Origin: JBKJTP01 sp046590195
GTDB lineage: Bacteria; Bacteroidota; Ignavibacteria; Palsa-1295
Direction: 5' to 3'
NCBI GenBank assembly: GCA_046590195.1
Contig: JBKJTP010000037.1
Location: 1-19,293 of the forward strand
DNA: 19,293 bases
The notes beneath the pieces were generated by a model that did no database searches, was not told the DNA's origin, and saw only the letters and a program-made list of their open reading frames with translations. The first letter of the stretch is position 1, and the number at the start of each line of letters is the position of its first letter. The translations under genes and the position numbers were made by a program. Positions 8,228-15,198 of this stretch are shown in pieces.

Positions 8228-8269
8228 TTTAACGTTCGTCTTTTAACACCGCTTTTTTAACGCACCACA
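8228..8269 (+). promoter_or_regulatory. Three TTTAAC motifs at 14-bp period abutting gpsA
   Basis: TTTAAC occurs at 8228, 8242 and 8256, exactly 14 bp apart, and the third 14-bp unit ends at the gpsA ATG (8270). The positions between are not conserved. The first copy is part of AGTCTTTAA (8224-8232), a 9-mer that also lies 19 nt before the plsY ATG (7511-7519). It could be a regulator array, or a translation leader in a genome that lacks Shine-Dalgarno sites. Chance is not excluded. Confidence 0.4.
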
Positions 8270-9277
8270 ATGCGCGCAGCCGTCATCGGAGCCGGTGGAT
8301 GGGGGACAACCCTTGCGCATCTGCTTGCCGAGCGCGGACATGACGTCGTCCTCTGGGCACGCAGCGAAGAACGCGCACTCGAGCTAGAGCGCGACCGCTG
8401 CAACAAGCTATACCTTCCCCTCCTCGAGATCCATCCATCGCTTCGCGTCACACACGATGCAAGTCAGTTGGATGATCGACATCTCTTTATCTTTGCTGTA
8501 CCTGCACAGGCAACCCGCACAGTTGTAGAATATCTTAAGCCGTCGCTCTCGCGTCCCATTGCTGGCGATGGAGTCTTCGTATCTGCTTCAAAGGGTATTG
8601 AGCGCAATACGATGGCGAGAATGTCCGAGGTGTTGCGCGATAGCCTGGGCGCTCGTGAAGAACGCATACTCGCGCTCTCCGGACCAAGCCACGCGGAAGA
8701 AGTTGCTAAAGGCATTCCGACCGCTGTCGTCGCCGCAGGTATGGATCATGCGCTCGCCAAGGAGATACAGGCTGCATTTCTGCTCCCATCTTTTCGCGTC
8801 TATTCCAGCTCCGATCTTATCGGAGTCGAACTCGCTGGCGCGCTAAAAAACGTGATCGCTATCTGCGCAGGCATCATTGATGGACTTGGCTATGGCGATA
8901 ATACTAAGGCCGCACTCATCACGAGAGGACTTGCAGAAATGCGTCGCCTAGGTATTGCACTCGGCGCTGATGAGCATACATTCTCAGGCCTCGCAGGACT
9001 CGGCGATCTTGTCGTTACTTGTGAAAGCCGTCACTCCCGTAACCGATTCGTCGGTGAAGAGATCGGCAAGGGCAAGAAACTAAGCCAGGTGCTGACAGAG
9101 ATGAAGATGATAGCTGAAGGTGTTGCGACAACGCAATCTGCGAAGGCACTAGCAGAACGTCACCACATCGAGATGCCGATCGTCGAAGAGACATACCAGA
9201 TCCTCTTCGAAGACAAGGATCCTCGTGAAGCGACAATGGACCTGATGACACGCGATCCGAAAACGGAGCGCTGGTAA
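8270..9277 (+). CDS. gpsA: NAD(P)-dependent glycerol-3-phosphate dehydrogenase GpsA
   Basis: GpsA reduces dihydroxyacetone phosphate to sn-glycerol-3-phosphate, the backbone for phospholipids. The 335-residue protein has the Rossmann start VIGAGGWGTTLAHLL (GxGxxG at 7-12), FVSASKGIE, LSGPSHAEEVAKGIPTAVV, and the catalytic-lysine segment ELAGALKNVIAI (Lys193). These are followed by GDNTKAALITRGLAEM, FSGLAGLGDLVVTC and the SRNRFVGEEIGKG substrate-binding loop. Length and all key residues are normal. The protein is soluble, cytosolic and probably co-transcribed with plsY. The ATG follows the periodic TTTAAC array without any ribosome site. The next gene starts 12 bp after the stop. Confidence 0.97.
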   Translation: MRAAVIGAGGWGTTLAHLLAERGHDVVLWARSEERALELERDRCNKLYLPLLEIHPSLRVTHDASQLDDRHLFIFAVPAQATRTVVEYLKPSLSRPIAGDGVFVSASKGIERNTMARMSEVLRDSLGAREERILALSGPSHAEEVAKGIPTAVVAAGMDHALAKEIQAAFLLPSFRVYSSSDLIGVELAGALKNVIAICAGIIDGLGYGDNTKAALITRGLAEMRRLGIALGADEHTFSGLAGLGDLVVTCESRHSRNRFVGEEIGKGKKLSQVLTEMKMIAEGVATTQSAKALAERHHIEMPIVEETYQILFEDKDPREATMDLMTRDPKTERW

Positions 9278-9289
9278 GCACGAGACGGA

Positions 9290-10192
9290 GTGCTTAACTT
9301 CATCATCATTGCAGTCAGCCTTCTACTGGGCATCGTCCTACGGAGGAGCGGCAAGCTACCAGCCAGCACGCCGCATTATCTCAATCGCTATGTGATCTGG
9401 ATCGCGCTACCTGCGGCGATCCTTGCGACAGTCCCGCAGATCACCATCTCCACAGAATTACTGCTGCCTGCATCGATGCCGTGGGCGGTCTTTCTGATCG
9501 GGCTCGCGTTGTTCACGCTGTTGTCAAAATCTTTGCATGCTGATCGGCGTACGCTCGGTGCCCTGATCTTAACGGGCTCGCTTGGGAATACAAGTTTTGT
9601 CGGATTCCCGATGCTAACAGCTTTGATCGGCGAGGACTCGCTGAAGACTGCGATCATCATCGATCAGGCCGGAAGCTTTCTCGTCGTCTCAACGCTCGGA
9701 TTGATCACCGCATCAGTGCTCTCGCATCATGCAACATCGGCAAAGGAGGTCATCAAGCGCATCGTGACCTTCCCGCCGTTCATCGTGCTGATCGCGGCAT
9801 TGCTAACGAGAAGCATCGAGTATCCTACAGCATTCATCTCCATTCTGAAGGCAGTTGCATTCACGCTCGGCCCGGTAGCATTGATCGCAGTGGGCTATCA
9901 ATTGCGATTCAACAAAGCTTTGCTGCTAAAGAAGAAGCGTGCTCTTGCGTCAGGACTTGCGTACAAGCTGGTGCTCGCGCCTGCGATCATCGCATTGATC
10001 TATTCATTGACATCGATGGGCAAGCAGGAGTGGCTCGTCACATCGCTCGAAGCAGCAATGCCTCCGATGATCACAGCAGCGATTATCGCGAATGAACACG
10101 GACTGGATGATGAACTGACATCGCTGATGGTAGGCATTGGGATCCCGTTGTCGATTGCTACCGTGCCAGTGTGGTATCTCATCCTCAGCTAA
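9290..10192 (+). CDS. AEC-family (auxin efflux carrier-like) permease
   Basis: 300-residue integral membrane protein with about 9-10 hydrophobic helices. It starts LNFIIIAVSLLLGIVLRRSG and has the family's helix-1/2 features: a GxxLRRxGKLP loop and then LNRYVIWIALPAAIL. GNTSFVGFPML (about residues 102-112) and EAAMPPMITAAIIANEHGLD near the end match the conserved N.....P and substrate-path segments of bacterial AEC permeases, often annotated as malonate, malate or auxin-type transporters. Substrate unknown. The start is a GTG at 9290, 12 bp after gpsA. The same frame carries the gpsA stop, so no earlier start is possible. GGAG touches the start codon. The gene ends against a TIR-flanked element and a bidirectional terminator. 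Confidence 0.85.
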   Translation: MLNFIIIAVSLLLGIVLRRSGKLPASTPHYLNRYVIWIALPAAILATVPQITISTELLLPASMPWAVFLIGLALFTLLSKSLHADRRTLGALILTGSLGNTSFVGFPMLTALIGEDSLKTAIIIDQAGSFLVVSTLGLITASVLSHHATSAKEVIKRIVTFPPFIVLIAALLTRSIEYPTAFISILKAVAFTLGPVALIAVGYQLRFNKALLLKKKRALASGLAYKLVLAPAIIALIYSLTSMGKQEWLVTSLEAAMPPMITAAIIANEHGLDDELTSLMVGIGIPLSIATVPVWYLILS

Positions 10193-10367
10193 AAAGTGTA
10201 GCGCGAGCTTCAGCTTGAGCACCGTGCTTACAGATAGCCAGGTTGCTCGTAGTCTAGCTGTGATTCTTGTAAAATGCTCCGGAAGCCTATACAAACGGGC
10301 ATCTAACTTACGCAGGGCGTCTCATTTACCTACTCCGCTGCGCAAGCTAAAGCTCGCGTTACACTTT
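10193..10367. mobile_element. Approximately 175-bp element with 25-bp terminal inverted repeats (MITE-like)
   Basis: The 25 bases at 10193-10217 (beginning AAAGTGTAGCGCGAGC) are the reverse complement of 10343-10367 (ending CTCGCGTTACACTTT) except at two positions, both transitions. The 125 bp between the arms hold no plausible gene and no further symmetry that I could see. The left arm begins at the base after the AEC permease stop codon. No target duplication is certain, and no transposase is present. It could be a non-autonomous mobile element, a REP/BIME-type repeat pair, or a large stem-loop RNA. Confidence 0.5.
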
Positions 10368-10384
10368 AAGTGTTCGATATAATC

Positions 10385-10417
10385 AAAAAAACCCCGCTGC
10401 TCAAGCAACGGGGTTTT
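10385..10417. terminator. Bidirectional intrinsic terminator between the AEC permease and mqnD
   Basis: Arms AAAACCCCGCTGC (10388-10400) and GCAACGGGGTTTT (10405-10417) enclose loop TCAA. The one mismatch becomes a G-U wobble on the minus strand, where the stem is followed by seven Ts. On the plus strand it ends in TTTT. It sits 20 bp downstream of the mqnD stop and also serves the converging permease transcript. Confidence 0.85.
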
Positions 10418-10436
10418 AGCTTAATGCTTGCAAATC

Positions 10437-11291
10437 TTAATAAACCTCGAAGTCCTCGACCTCTGGGATGATGCCTTTAGCGGCCCCTAGTGCAAAGAGG
10501 TGCTTGAGTGCTGCGCGGCCTCTGTCGCCCATGTCGATCGTCAGATCGTTGACGTACATCTTGACGAACTTGCCGCCGAGTTCTGTGCTCAGTCCGCGGC
10601 CCCACTGCAATGCGTAAGGGATCGACTCGTCCTGGAAGTCATAAGCAGCCTTGATCGAATCGCGCAATGACTGCGAGATCGTCTTCGCCATCTCTTCGCC
10701 CATGTCCTTGCGTACGCAATCGAGACCGAGTGGAAGCGGCAGGCCGTTCGTCTCTTTGTCCCAGATCTCGCCGAAGTCACAGATCTTGTTCAAGCCATAG
10801 TCTGCCCACGTGAGCTGTCCTTCGTGAATGAGGAGACCTGCATCGACTTCATCCTCGAGCACTGCATCGATGATCTTGTCGAAGTCAACTTCCACAGCGC
10901 GCATGTTTGGAAACCACGCACGCAGCAGGAGATTCGCGGTCGTGAGCTTGCCTGGCTGCGCGATCGTCTTGCCTTCGAGCTCTTCTAGCGTCTTATACTT
11001 CTTCGACACAATGATCGGGCCGTAACCTTCGCCCATTGATGCACCGGTCTTCATGATGAAGTAGTGATCGGAGACGTAAGGATAAGCGTGTGCACTGATC
11101 GCTGTGACGGGAAGCTCGCCGCGCATCGCACGCTTGTTCAGCGTCTGGATATCATCGAGCACATGATCGATGGTAAAGCCAGGGATCGTTACCTTGCCCG
11201 AGCCATAACCATAGAACATGAATGCATCATCCGGATCAGGTGAGTGACCGATCTGCAGCAGCTTTACTTCTTGTGTTGTTTCAGTTGACAT
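10437..11291 (-). CDS. mqnD: MqnD-family protein (1,4-dihydroxy-6-naphthoate synthase-like, futalosine pathway)
   Basis: MqnD cleaves cyclic de-hypoxanthinyl futalosine to 1,4-dihydroxy-6-naphthoate on the route to menaquinone. The 284-residue protein has the bilobed periplasmic-binding-protein-like fold signature of the MqnA/MqnD group: IGHSPDPDDAFMFYGY near the start, TAISAHAYPYV, GYGPIIVSKK, TIAQPGKLTTANLLLR, and DAGLLIHEGQLTWADYGL. His156 of the last segment matches the catalytic histidine region of MqnD. There is no signal peptide, as expected for a cytosolic enzyme. A GTG at 11342 would add 17 residues lying towards the GC-rich repeat. Homology starts after the ATG at 11291, so I chose that. 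No other mqn gene is visible, so assignment to MqnD and not a sister family is likely but not proven. Confidence 0.78.
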   Translation of the reverse strand: MSTETTQEVKLLQIGHSPDPDDAFMFYGYGSGKVTIPGFTIDHVLDDIQTLNKRAMRGELPVTAISAHAYPYVSDHYFIMKTGASMGEGYGPIIVSKKYKTLEELEGKTIAQPGKLTTANLLLRAWFPNMRAVEVDFDKIIDAVLEDEVDAGLLIHEGQLTWADYGLNKICDFGEIWDKETNGLPLPLGLDCVRKDMGEEMAKTISQSLRDSIKAAYDFQDESIPYALQWGRGLSTELGGKFVKMYVNDLTIDMGDRGRAALKHLFALGAAKGIIPEVEDFEVY

Positions 11292-11354
11292 AGTATCTAA
11301 TAAAAGGCTGTCATTGGGCGAGCGCACAGGCGACTCGAACACTCCCCCCTCTAA

Positions 11355-11394
11355 CTCCCCCCTCGCGGGGCGAGGGGGGAGGACCGGGGAAGGG
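11355..11394. repeat. Perfect GC palindrome with G-quadruplex motif
   Basis: CTCCCCCCTCGC (11355-11366) and GCGAGGGGGGAG (11370-11381) form a perfect 12-bp stem around GGG. The plus strand from 11367 to 11394 has four G runs (4, 6, 4 and 3 Gs) spaced by 3, 6 and 2 bases, a canonical quadruplex pattern. It lies 3 bp beyond the tdh stop and before mqnD. There is no T tail. It resembles a dispersed REP-type repeat more than a terminator; copy number cannot be seen here. Confidence 0.6.
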
Positions 11395-11396
11395 AT

Positions 11397-12467
11397 TTAA
11401 TTCTTGATAAGAGTTGGATCAGGAAAGAGGACGATCTTGCCAACACGCTTTGGTGTCTCGATCATCAACTCAAATGCTTCCTCAAAACTTGTGAGCGGCA
11501 TCTTGTGCGTAACGACTGGCTTCACATTTAGACGACCTGACGAAAGCAGATTCGATACCGTGAACCACGTGTCGAACATCAAGCGGCCGTTAATGCCATA
11601 GAACGTACCGCCATTGAAGACGATATCGTTGATCGGTGTCGGTACGAGATTATCCTTAAAGATACCGAAGAAGCAATAGCGTCCGCCGCGGCGGAGCATT
11701 GCGATACCATCCTGCATTGCGCGTGGCGCACCGGACATTTCGATCACAACATCGGCGCCGAGTCCGCCAGTATGTGACTTCACATAATCGACGGCATTCT
11801 CGCGTCCGACATGGATGATGTGATCAGCGCCCATCTCTGCGCCGATCTTCAGGCGGAAATCCTCCATGCCTGTGAGGAAGATCTTCGATGCGCCTGCTGC
11901 GCGAGCAACACCGCATGCGAAGAGGCCGATAGGTCCATCGCCAAGCACAACGACGCTCTTGCCATGCACAGGCTCGATAAGCATTGCATGCACTGCATTG
12001 CCAAGCGGCTCCTGGATCGAAAGATACTCAGGTGGAATGCTCGTGTCGTTCTTCCATAACACAACTTCGGGGACAACGAGATACTCGGCGAATGCGCCAT
12101 CGGTATCGACACCGAGGATCTGCAAATTATGACAGATGTGCATCTGACCGATCATGCACTGCTTGCAGTGCATGCACGGGATGTGCGTCTCGACCGAGAC
12201 GACATCGCCTTCTTCCACACGGGAAACCACCGCGCCCTTTTTCATCACAATGCCGGTCGTCTCATGACCGACAGTGTATGGAACATTCTTGATGCGAGAC
12301 TGCGCCCACGAATCCCACTCGTAGATATGAACGTCGGTGCCGCAGAGGCTCGACGCCTGGATCTTGATGAGTACTTCATTCGGCTTGATATCGGGGATCG
12401 GGATCTCCTGCATCTCCGCTCCGCGGGCACGCTGCGTCTTGCGCAGGGCCATCATCGTCTGGGCCAT
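11397..12467 (-). CDS. tdh: Zinc-dependent L-threonine 3-dehydrogenase
   Basis: Tdh oxidises L-threonine with NAD+ to 2-amino-3-ketobutyrate for threonine breakdown to glycine and acetyl-CoA. The 356-residue protein is a medium-chain zinc dehydrogenase. Catalytic-site residues are Cys42, Thr44 and His47 in SLCGTDVHIYEWDSWAQ, and His68-Glu69 in VGHETTG. The structural zinc cysteines are 98, 101, 104 and 112. The Rossmann motif is VVLGDGPIGL, followed by EMSGAPRAMQDG and GINGRLMFDTWF. The CGTDVHIYEWD and GRxMFxTW signatures separate Tdh from sorbitol or alcohol dehydrogenases. No kbl (2-amino-3-ketobutyrate CoA ligase) gene is adjacent. The ATG at 12467 is used; ATGATG at residues 5-6 is an alternative. 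It probably shares a transcript with the esterase 87 bp upstream. Confidence 0.9.
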   Translation of the reverse strand: MAQTMMALRKTQRARGAEMQEIPIPDIKPNEVLIKIQASSLCGTDVHIYEWDSWAQSRIKNVPYTVGHETTGIVMKKGAVVSRVEEGDVVSVETHIPCMHCKQCMIGQMHICHNLQILGVDTDGAFAEYLVVPEVVLWKNDTSIPPEYLSIQEPLGNAVHAMLIEPVHGKSVVVLGDGPIGLFACGVARAAGASKIFLTGMEDFRLKIGAEMGADHIIHVGRENAVDYVKSHTGGLGADVVIEMSGAPRAMQDGIAMLRRGGRYCFFGIFKDNLVPTPINDIVFNGGTFYGINGRLMFDTWFTVSNLLSSGRLNVKPVVTHKMPLTSFEEAFELMIETPKRVGKIVLFPDPTLIKN

Positions 12468-12554
12468 CGGGTCTAAGTCGGTTGAGTAACTGGCTGAAAT
12501 TCGTGGCGCTGAAACGTTATCGTATGATGAATCGCGCCTTGAGCCCTGGATTTT

Positions 12555-13232
12555 CTAGCTAAGCTTCGCTCCGAGTTGGCGGGTAAGCCAGGCAGTAAGG
12601 TCGACAAGCACCTCGTCCGAGATGCTGTGGCCCATCTGTGTGTAAATTCTGCCATCGACCTCCGCACCCAGCTTTGTGAGGTGCTCCTTCGCGATCGGGA
12701 GGGCTTCAGACTGGATGAGTAGATCCTCGTCCCCGTGAGACATAAAGACCGGCAGACCTTCGAATCTCCGAGTCGCCATGGGCTCCATCACGTCCTTCGG
12801 GATATAGCCTGACATTGCGATGACCCCTCTTACGCCAAGGCCGTGCTTTGCCAGGTCGTGACGTCCAATGAGCGAGTAGCACATAGCTGCGCCCTGGCTG
12901 AATCCCATGAAGTAAAGGTTGCTCGGATCCGACTCGGTCTCTTCGAGAATGCCAGGCAATTCGGCAAGGACTTTCTCTTCGCTCTGCTTGCGGCTCTCGT
13001 CATCAGCCAGTAGGGAACCGTCAGGATTCTGAGACAGGTGGTACCAGGAATGCCCGCCCCACTGGACCGGCAGAGGAGCCCGGAAGCTCAGGACGGTCAG
13101 CGGCTCCTTGAAGTAGTCGGCAATGCCGAGCAGATCGAACTCGTTGGCGCCATAGCCATGCATGACGATGAGGGTGGCTTTGGATGGCGTGTCGCGATCC
13201 GTACGGCGGTAAAGGTAGTGTAGTTTTGACAT
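12555..13232 (-). CDS. Phospholipase/carboxylesterase family serine hydrolase (alpha/beta fold)
   Basis: 225-residue soluble hydrolase of the acyl-protein-thioesterase/carboxylesterase family (Abhydrolase_2). It shows the oxyanion region LIVMHGYGANEFDLL, the nucleophile elbow GFSQG (Ser112), Asp170 in SHGDEDLLI, and His202 in QMGHSIS, so the catalytic triad is complete. RAPLPVQWGGHSWYHL is a segment typical of this family, in which small esters are split. No signal peptide is visible. The natural substrate cannot be inferred. The ATG at 13232 follows a 6-bp-arm palindrome (13243-13257), and upstream of that lies the terminator of the preceding minus-strand gene. It therefore probably has its own promoter and leads into tdh and mqnD. 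Confidence 0.88.
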   Translation of the reverse strand: MSKLHYLYRRTDRDTPSKATLIVMHGYGANEFDLLGIADYFKEPLTVLSFRAPLPVQWGGHSWYHLSQNPDGSLLADDESRKQSEEKVLAELPGILEETESDPSNLYFMGFSQGAAMCYSLIGRHDLAKHGLGVRGVIAMSGYIPKDVMEPMATRRFEGLPVFMSHGDEDLLIQSEALPIAKEHLTKLGAEVDGRIYTQMGHSISDEVLVDLTAWLTRQLGAKLS

Positions 13233-13242
13233 TCAAATTAGC

Positions 13243-13257
13243 TTTCGGCGGCCGAAA
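13243..13257. promoter_or_regulatory. Palindrome just upstream of the esterase start
   Basis: TTTCGGCGGCCGAAA is a perfect 6-bp inverted repeat around CGG. It sits 10 bp before the esterase ATG and only 6 bp from the terminator of the preceding gene, so it lies in the very short promoter or leader region of the esterase-tdh-mqnD group. It may be an operator or a 5' hairpin; unproven. Confidence 0.35.
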
Positions 13258-13260
13258 ACA

Positions 13261-13286
13261 AAAAAGGGAGCGTTGAACGCTCCCTT
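13261..13286 (-). terminator. Intrinsic terminator of the M15-like gene
   Basis: On the minus strand AAGGGAGCGTT and AACGCTCCCTT (plus coordinates 13276-13286 and 13264-13274) form a strong stem. It runs directly into a T tract (plus-strand A run from 13258). It sits 21 bp past the stop of the gene at 13308. Confidence 0.88.
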
Positions 13287-13307
13287 CATATTAAGTCTAA
13301 GTGAGAT

Positions 13308-14171
13308 TTACTTAGCGAGCGAAATATGCACGCAATCAGGTTCGCGGACGAGGCCAGTGATCTTCATGCCGCGGCGCTTTTTGTGCTCGGGCGATGCCAT
13401 GTAGGCCTGTAGCGCTTCTTTCAGTGCATCGAGATCGTCAGCGATGAGATCCATCGCGAGACCCTTCAGGTGCAGCGAGCCCCCGACCTTCTTGCCGTCG
13501 TCATTGACGTAATCACCTGGTGGGTTGATCGGCACACGACGCGACTTCAGCCACTCCCATGCGCCAGTCCAAAGCGCTGTGTCCTTGATCGTTGCCGCGA
13601 CAAGACCTGGGAAATTCTTCAGCATACCGCGCTCAGCGATGCGATCCTTGATCAGATCTAGCTGACCCTTGTTCGTGCGTACGCCGCTCGTAACGAGCGC
13701 CTGCATATTGTTCTCAGCAAAATACTTCGAAATGTCCTGCGCAAGCTTCGCCATGTCCTTCGTCATCTGGACGGTCGGGCGCTTGTAGATTCCGATTGCG
13801 GATGTATTATTGGAGAGCTTCGCCATGATCGGCATGCCGTCCCTTGACGTGATGCTGACAGCGGAGCGCTCGATGATCTCGGCGACTGGTGCGATAGCAG
13901 CACTCATAGCCGCGACATTAGTGAGTTGCGGAAGTTGGATGGAAAGAACGGATGCCTGCTGCACAGCTAATTGCGCTGCGGCCTGTGGGGCAGAGATCTC
14001 GAAGATATGGCCGTCAGTAGCGCGCAACTTCTGAGTTTTGCCTGATACCAAGAGGAATGCAGCCGTAGCGACGATGGTCGCATAGCCTGCAAACACATGG
14101 CGCTTCTTACGTGGATTAAGGCTTCTCGAAGCCCTATACCAATGGAGTCCGTCTTTTCTCGTTAACTTCAC
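13308..14171 (-). CDS. Membrane-anchored peptidase M15-like protein (D-Ala-D-Ala carboxypeptidase fold)
   Basis: 287 residues. A basic N terminus (RKKRH) precedes one hydrophobic segment at about 26-43, giving a single-pass anchor with the rest outside the cytoplasm. The C-terminal half has the zinc-ligand pattern of family M15: GSLHLKGLAMDL (His234, Asp241) and DCVHISL (His282). VTSGVRTNKGQLDLI further upstream corresponds to the SGYRS-like substrate segment. The usual Glu two or three residues before the last histidine is not there; the nearest is Glu277, five residues away. The protein could be an unusual peptidase or a non-catalytic peptidoglycan binder. The middle region (60-130) is Ala/Gln-rich and unrecognised. 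The start is GTG, immediately preceded in frame by TAA, so the 5' end is fixed. Confidence 0.6.
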   Translation of the reverse strand: MKLTRKDGLHWYRASRSLNPRKKRHVFAGYATIVATAAFLLVSGKTQKLRATDGHIFEISAPQAAAQLAVQQASVLSIQLPQLTNVAAMSAAIAPVAEIIERSAVSITSRDGMPIMAKLSNNTSAIGIYKRPTVQMTKDMAKLAQDISKYFAENNMQALVTSGVRTNKGQLDLIKDRIAERGMLKNFPGLVAATIKDTALWTGAWEWLKSRRVPINPPGDYVNDDGKKVGGSLHLKGLAMDLIADDLDALKEALQAYMASPEHKKRRGMKITGLVREPDCVHISLAK

Positions 14172-14180
14172 TTATAGCTT

Positions 14181-14209
14181 AGTATATCCAATACGCTGAC
14201 TGTGCACAA
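14181..14209 (-). promoter_or_regulatory. Candidate promoter of the M15-like gene
   Basis: On the minus strand TTGTGC, 17 bp and TATACT form a sigma-70-like pair with a good -10 box. The box ends 9 bp before the GTG, so the transcript would have almost no leader. Read by eye, not scored. Confidence 0.35.
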
Positions 14210-14420
14210 AACACTATACGTGGCTCAGAGTTTCCGTGTTTCGGCACGGTTGAGCTGATCTGAGTCATAAAGTGCAAAACTTATGGCCTAAATTGGCTCT
14301 ATTGTCAATATAGCTGTCCCGATTAAAGAAGAATTAATCTCATTGAACCTGACAGAAAGTGTCTGATGCGTAAATCTGCTCGCCAGTTGAGCTTGTATCT
14401 CTCTCAGAACCCACGATAGT

Positions 14421-14449
14421 TTGACCAAAGCCAACAAGATTAGTTTAAC
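14421..14449 (+). promoter_or_regulatory. Candidate promoter of the fasciclin gene
   Basis: TTGACC, 17 bp, TTTAAC, about 25 bp before the ATG at 14475. Read in Bacteroidota style the same place gives TTTG, then TAGTTTAA, an imperfect -33/-7 pair. Plausible but weak. Confidence 0.35.
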
Positions 14450-14474
14450 TCACCTTTTGAGCACTTAAGTAGAT

Positions 14475-15050
14475 ATGAAAAAGACACTCACAAACCTCGC
14501 CATTATCGGCTTCTCCATATTGACGATCTGCATCAGCACCTCCGCCAGCGCGCAGGACCATCACATTGTAAAGGTCGGCGGCGAAGCGATGTACCAGCAG
14601 AAGGACATCATCGATAACGCAGTAAATTCGAAGGTTCATACGACACTGGTCGCAGCAGTGAAGGCAGCAGGACTCGTCGAGACGCTGAAAGGCAAAGGAC
14701 CGTTCACGGTCTTTGCGCCAACGGATGACGCATTCGAGAATCTTCCCGCCGGTACTGTCGCGATGCTCCTCGAGCCGAAGAATAAAGCGACCTTGCAAAA
14801 GATCCTTACCTATCATGTGGTCGCTGGCAACTACGACGCTGCACGTTTGAGCAACGAGATCAAGGATGCCGGCGGTATCCTCACTCTCAAGACCGTCAGC
14901 GGCGGCACACTCAAAGCGTGGTTTAACGGACCGATGAACGTCAGTCTCATGGATGAGAATGGCGCGACAGCGAACATCTCAACATACGATGTTAAGCAGT
15001 CGAACGGCGTCATACACGTGATCGACGCGGTCGTTACACCATCGAACTAA
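14475..15050 (+). CDS. Secreted fasciclin (FAS1) domain protein
   Basis: 191 residues. The N-terminal signal peptide has KK, a hydrophobic core IIGFSILTICIS, and a likely cut after ASA before QDHH. A single FAS1 domain fills about residues 48-190. It shows the H1-type box GPFTVFAPTDDAFENLP, LTYHVVAGNY, and the closing H2-type box GVIHVIDAVVTP. Such domains mediate adhesion or binding outside the cell; bacterial single-domain forms are usually periplasmic or extracellular with unknown ligands. There is no lipobox cysteine or sorting tail. It is monocistronic: its own putative promoter lies upstream and a strong terminator downstream. The length and all family motifs are normal. Confidence 0.93.
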   Translation: MKKTLTNLAIIGFSILTICISTSASAQDHHIVKVGGEAMYQQKDIIDNAVNSKVHTTLVAAVKAAGLVETLKGKGPFTVFAPTDDAFENLPAGTVAMLLEPKNKATLQKILTYHVVAGNYDAARLSNEIKDAGGILTLKTVSGGTLKAWFNGPMNVSLMDENGATANISTYDVKQSNGVIHVIDAVVTPSN

Positions 15051-15141
15051 TTTCTTCAGCGAGTCTCTGCTTTGCCAACAAATGACCTGTATCTTGCCTG
15101 TAGAAGATTGCCCAGATAATCGGACGCATTGCCATAATTGC

Positions 15142-15180
15142 AGAGAGCCGCGAGTACTAACTCGCGGCTCTCTAATTTTA
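15142..15180. terminator. Terminator between the fasciclin and response regulator genes
   Basis: AGAGAGCCGCGAGT (15142-15155) and ACTCGCGGCTCTCT (15160-15173) form a perfect 14-bp stem with loop ACTA, followed by AATTTTA. It lies between two convergent genes (stops at 15050 and 15199) and can act for both, with the better T tract on the plus strand. Confidence 0.85.
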
Positions 15181-15198
15181 TCAGCAACCGGAAAGGAG

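Larger units (their letters stand above)
14172..14474. other. 303-bp divergent intergenic region
   Basis: Gene-free and relatively AT-rich, between the divergent M15-like and fasciclin genes. It holds candidate promoters at both ends and a two-part hairpin (GCTCA 14223-14227 with TGAGC 14251-14255; inner CCGTG 14234-14238 with CACGG 14245-14249). A small dyad GATTAA...TTAATC lies in the middle. I see no coding sequence or known RNA. Confidence 0.5.

Noticed and set aside
10137..10382. Plus-strand reading frame across the TIR element
   Set aside because: It overlaps the permease end and the inverted repeats and has no recognisable protein features.
11292..11342. Upstream GTG start for mqnD
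   Set aside because: It adds 17 residues lying towards the GC-rich repeat, and homology begins after the ATG at 11291.
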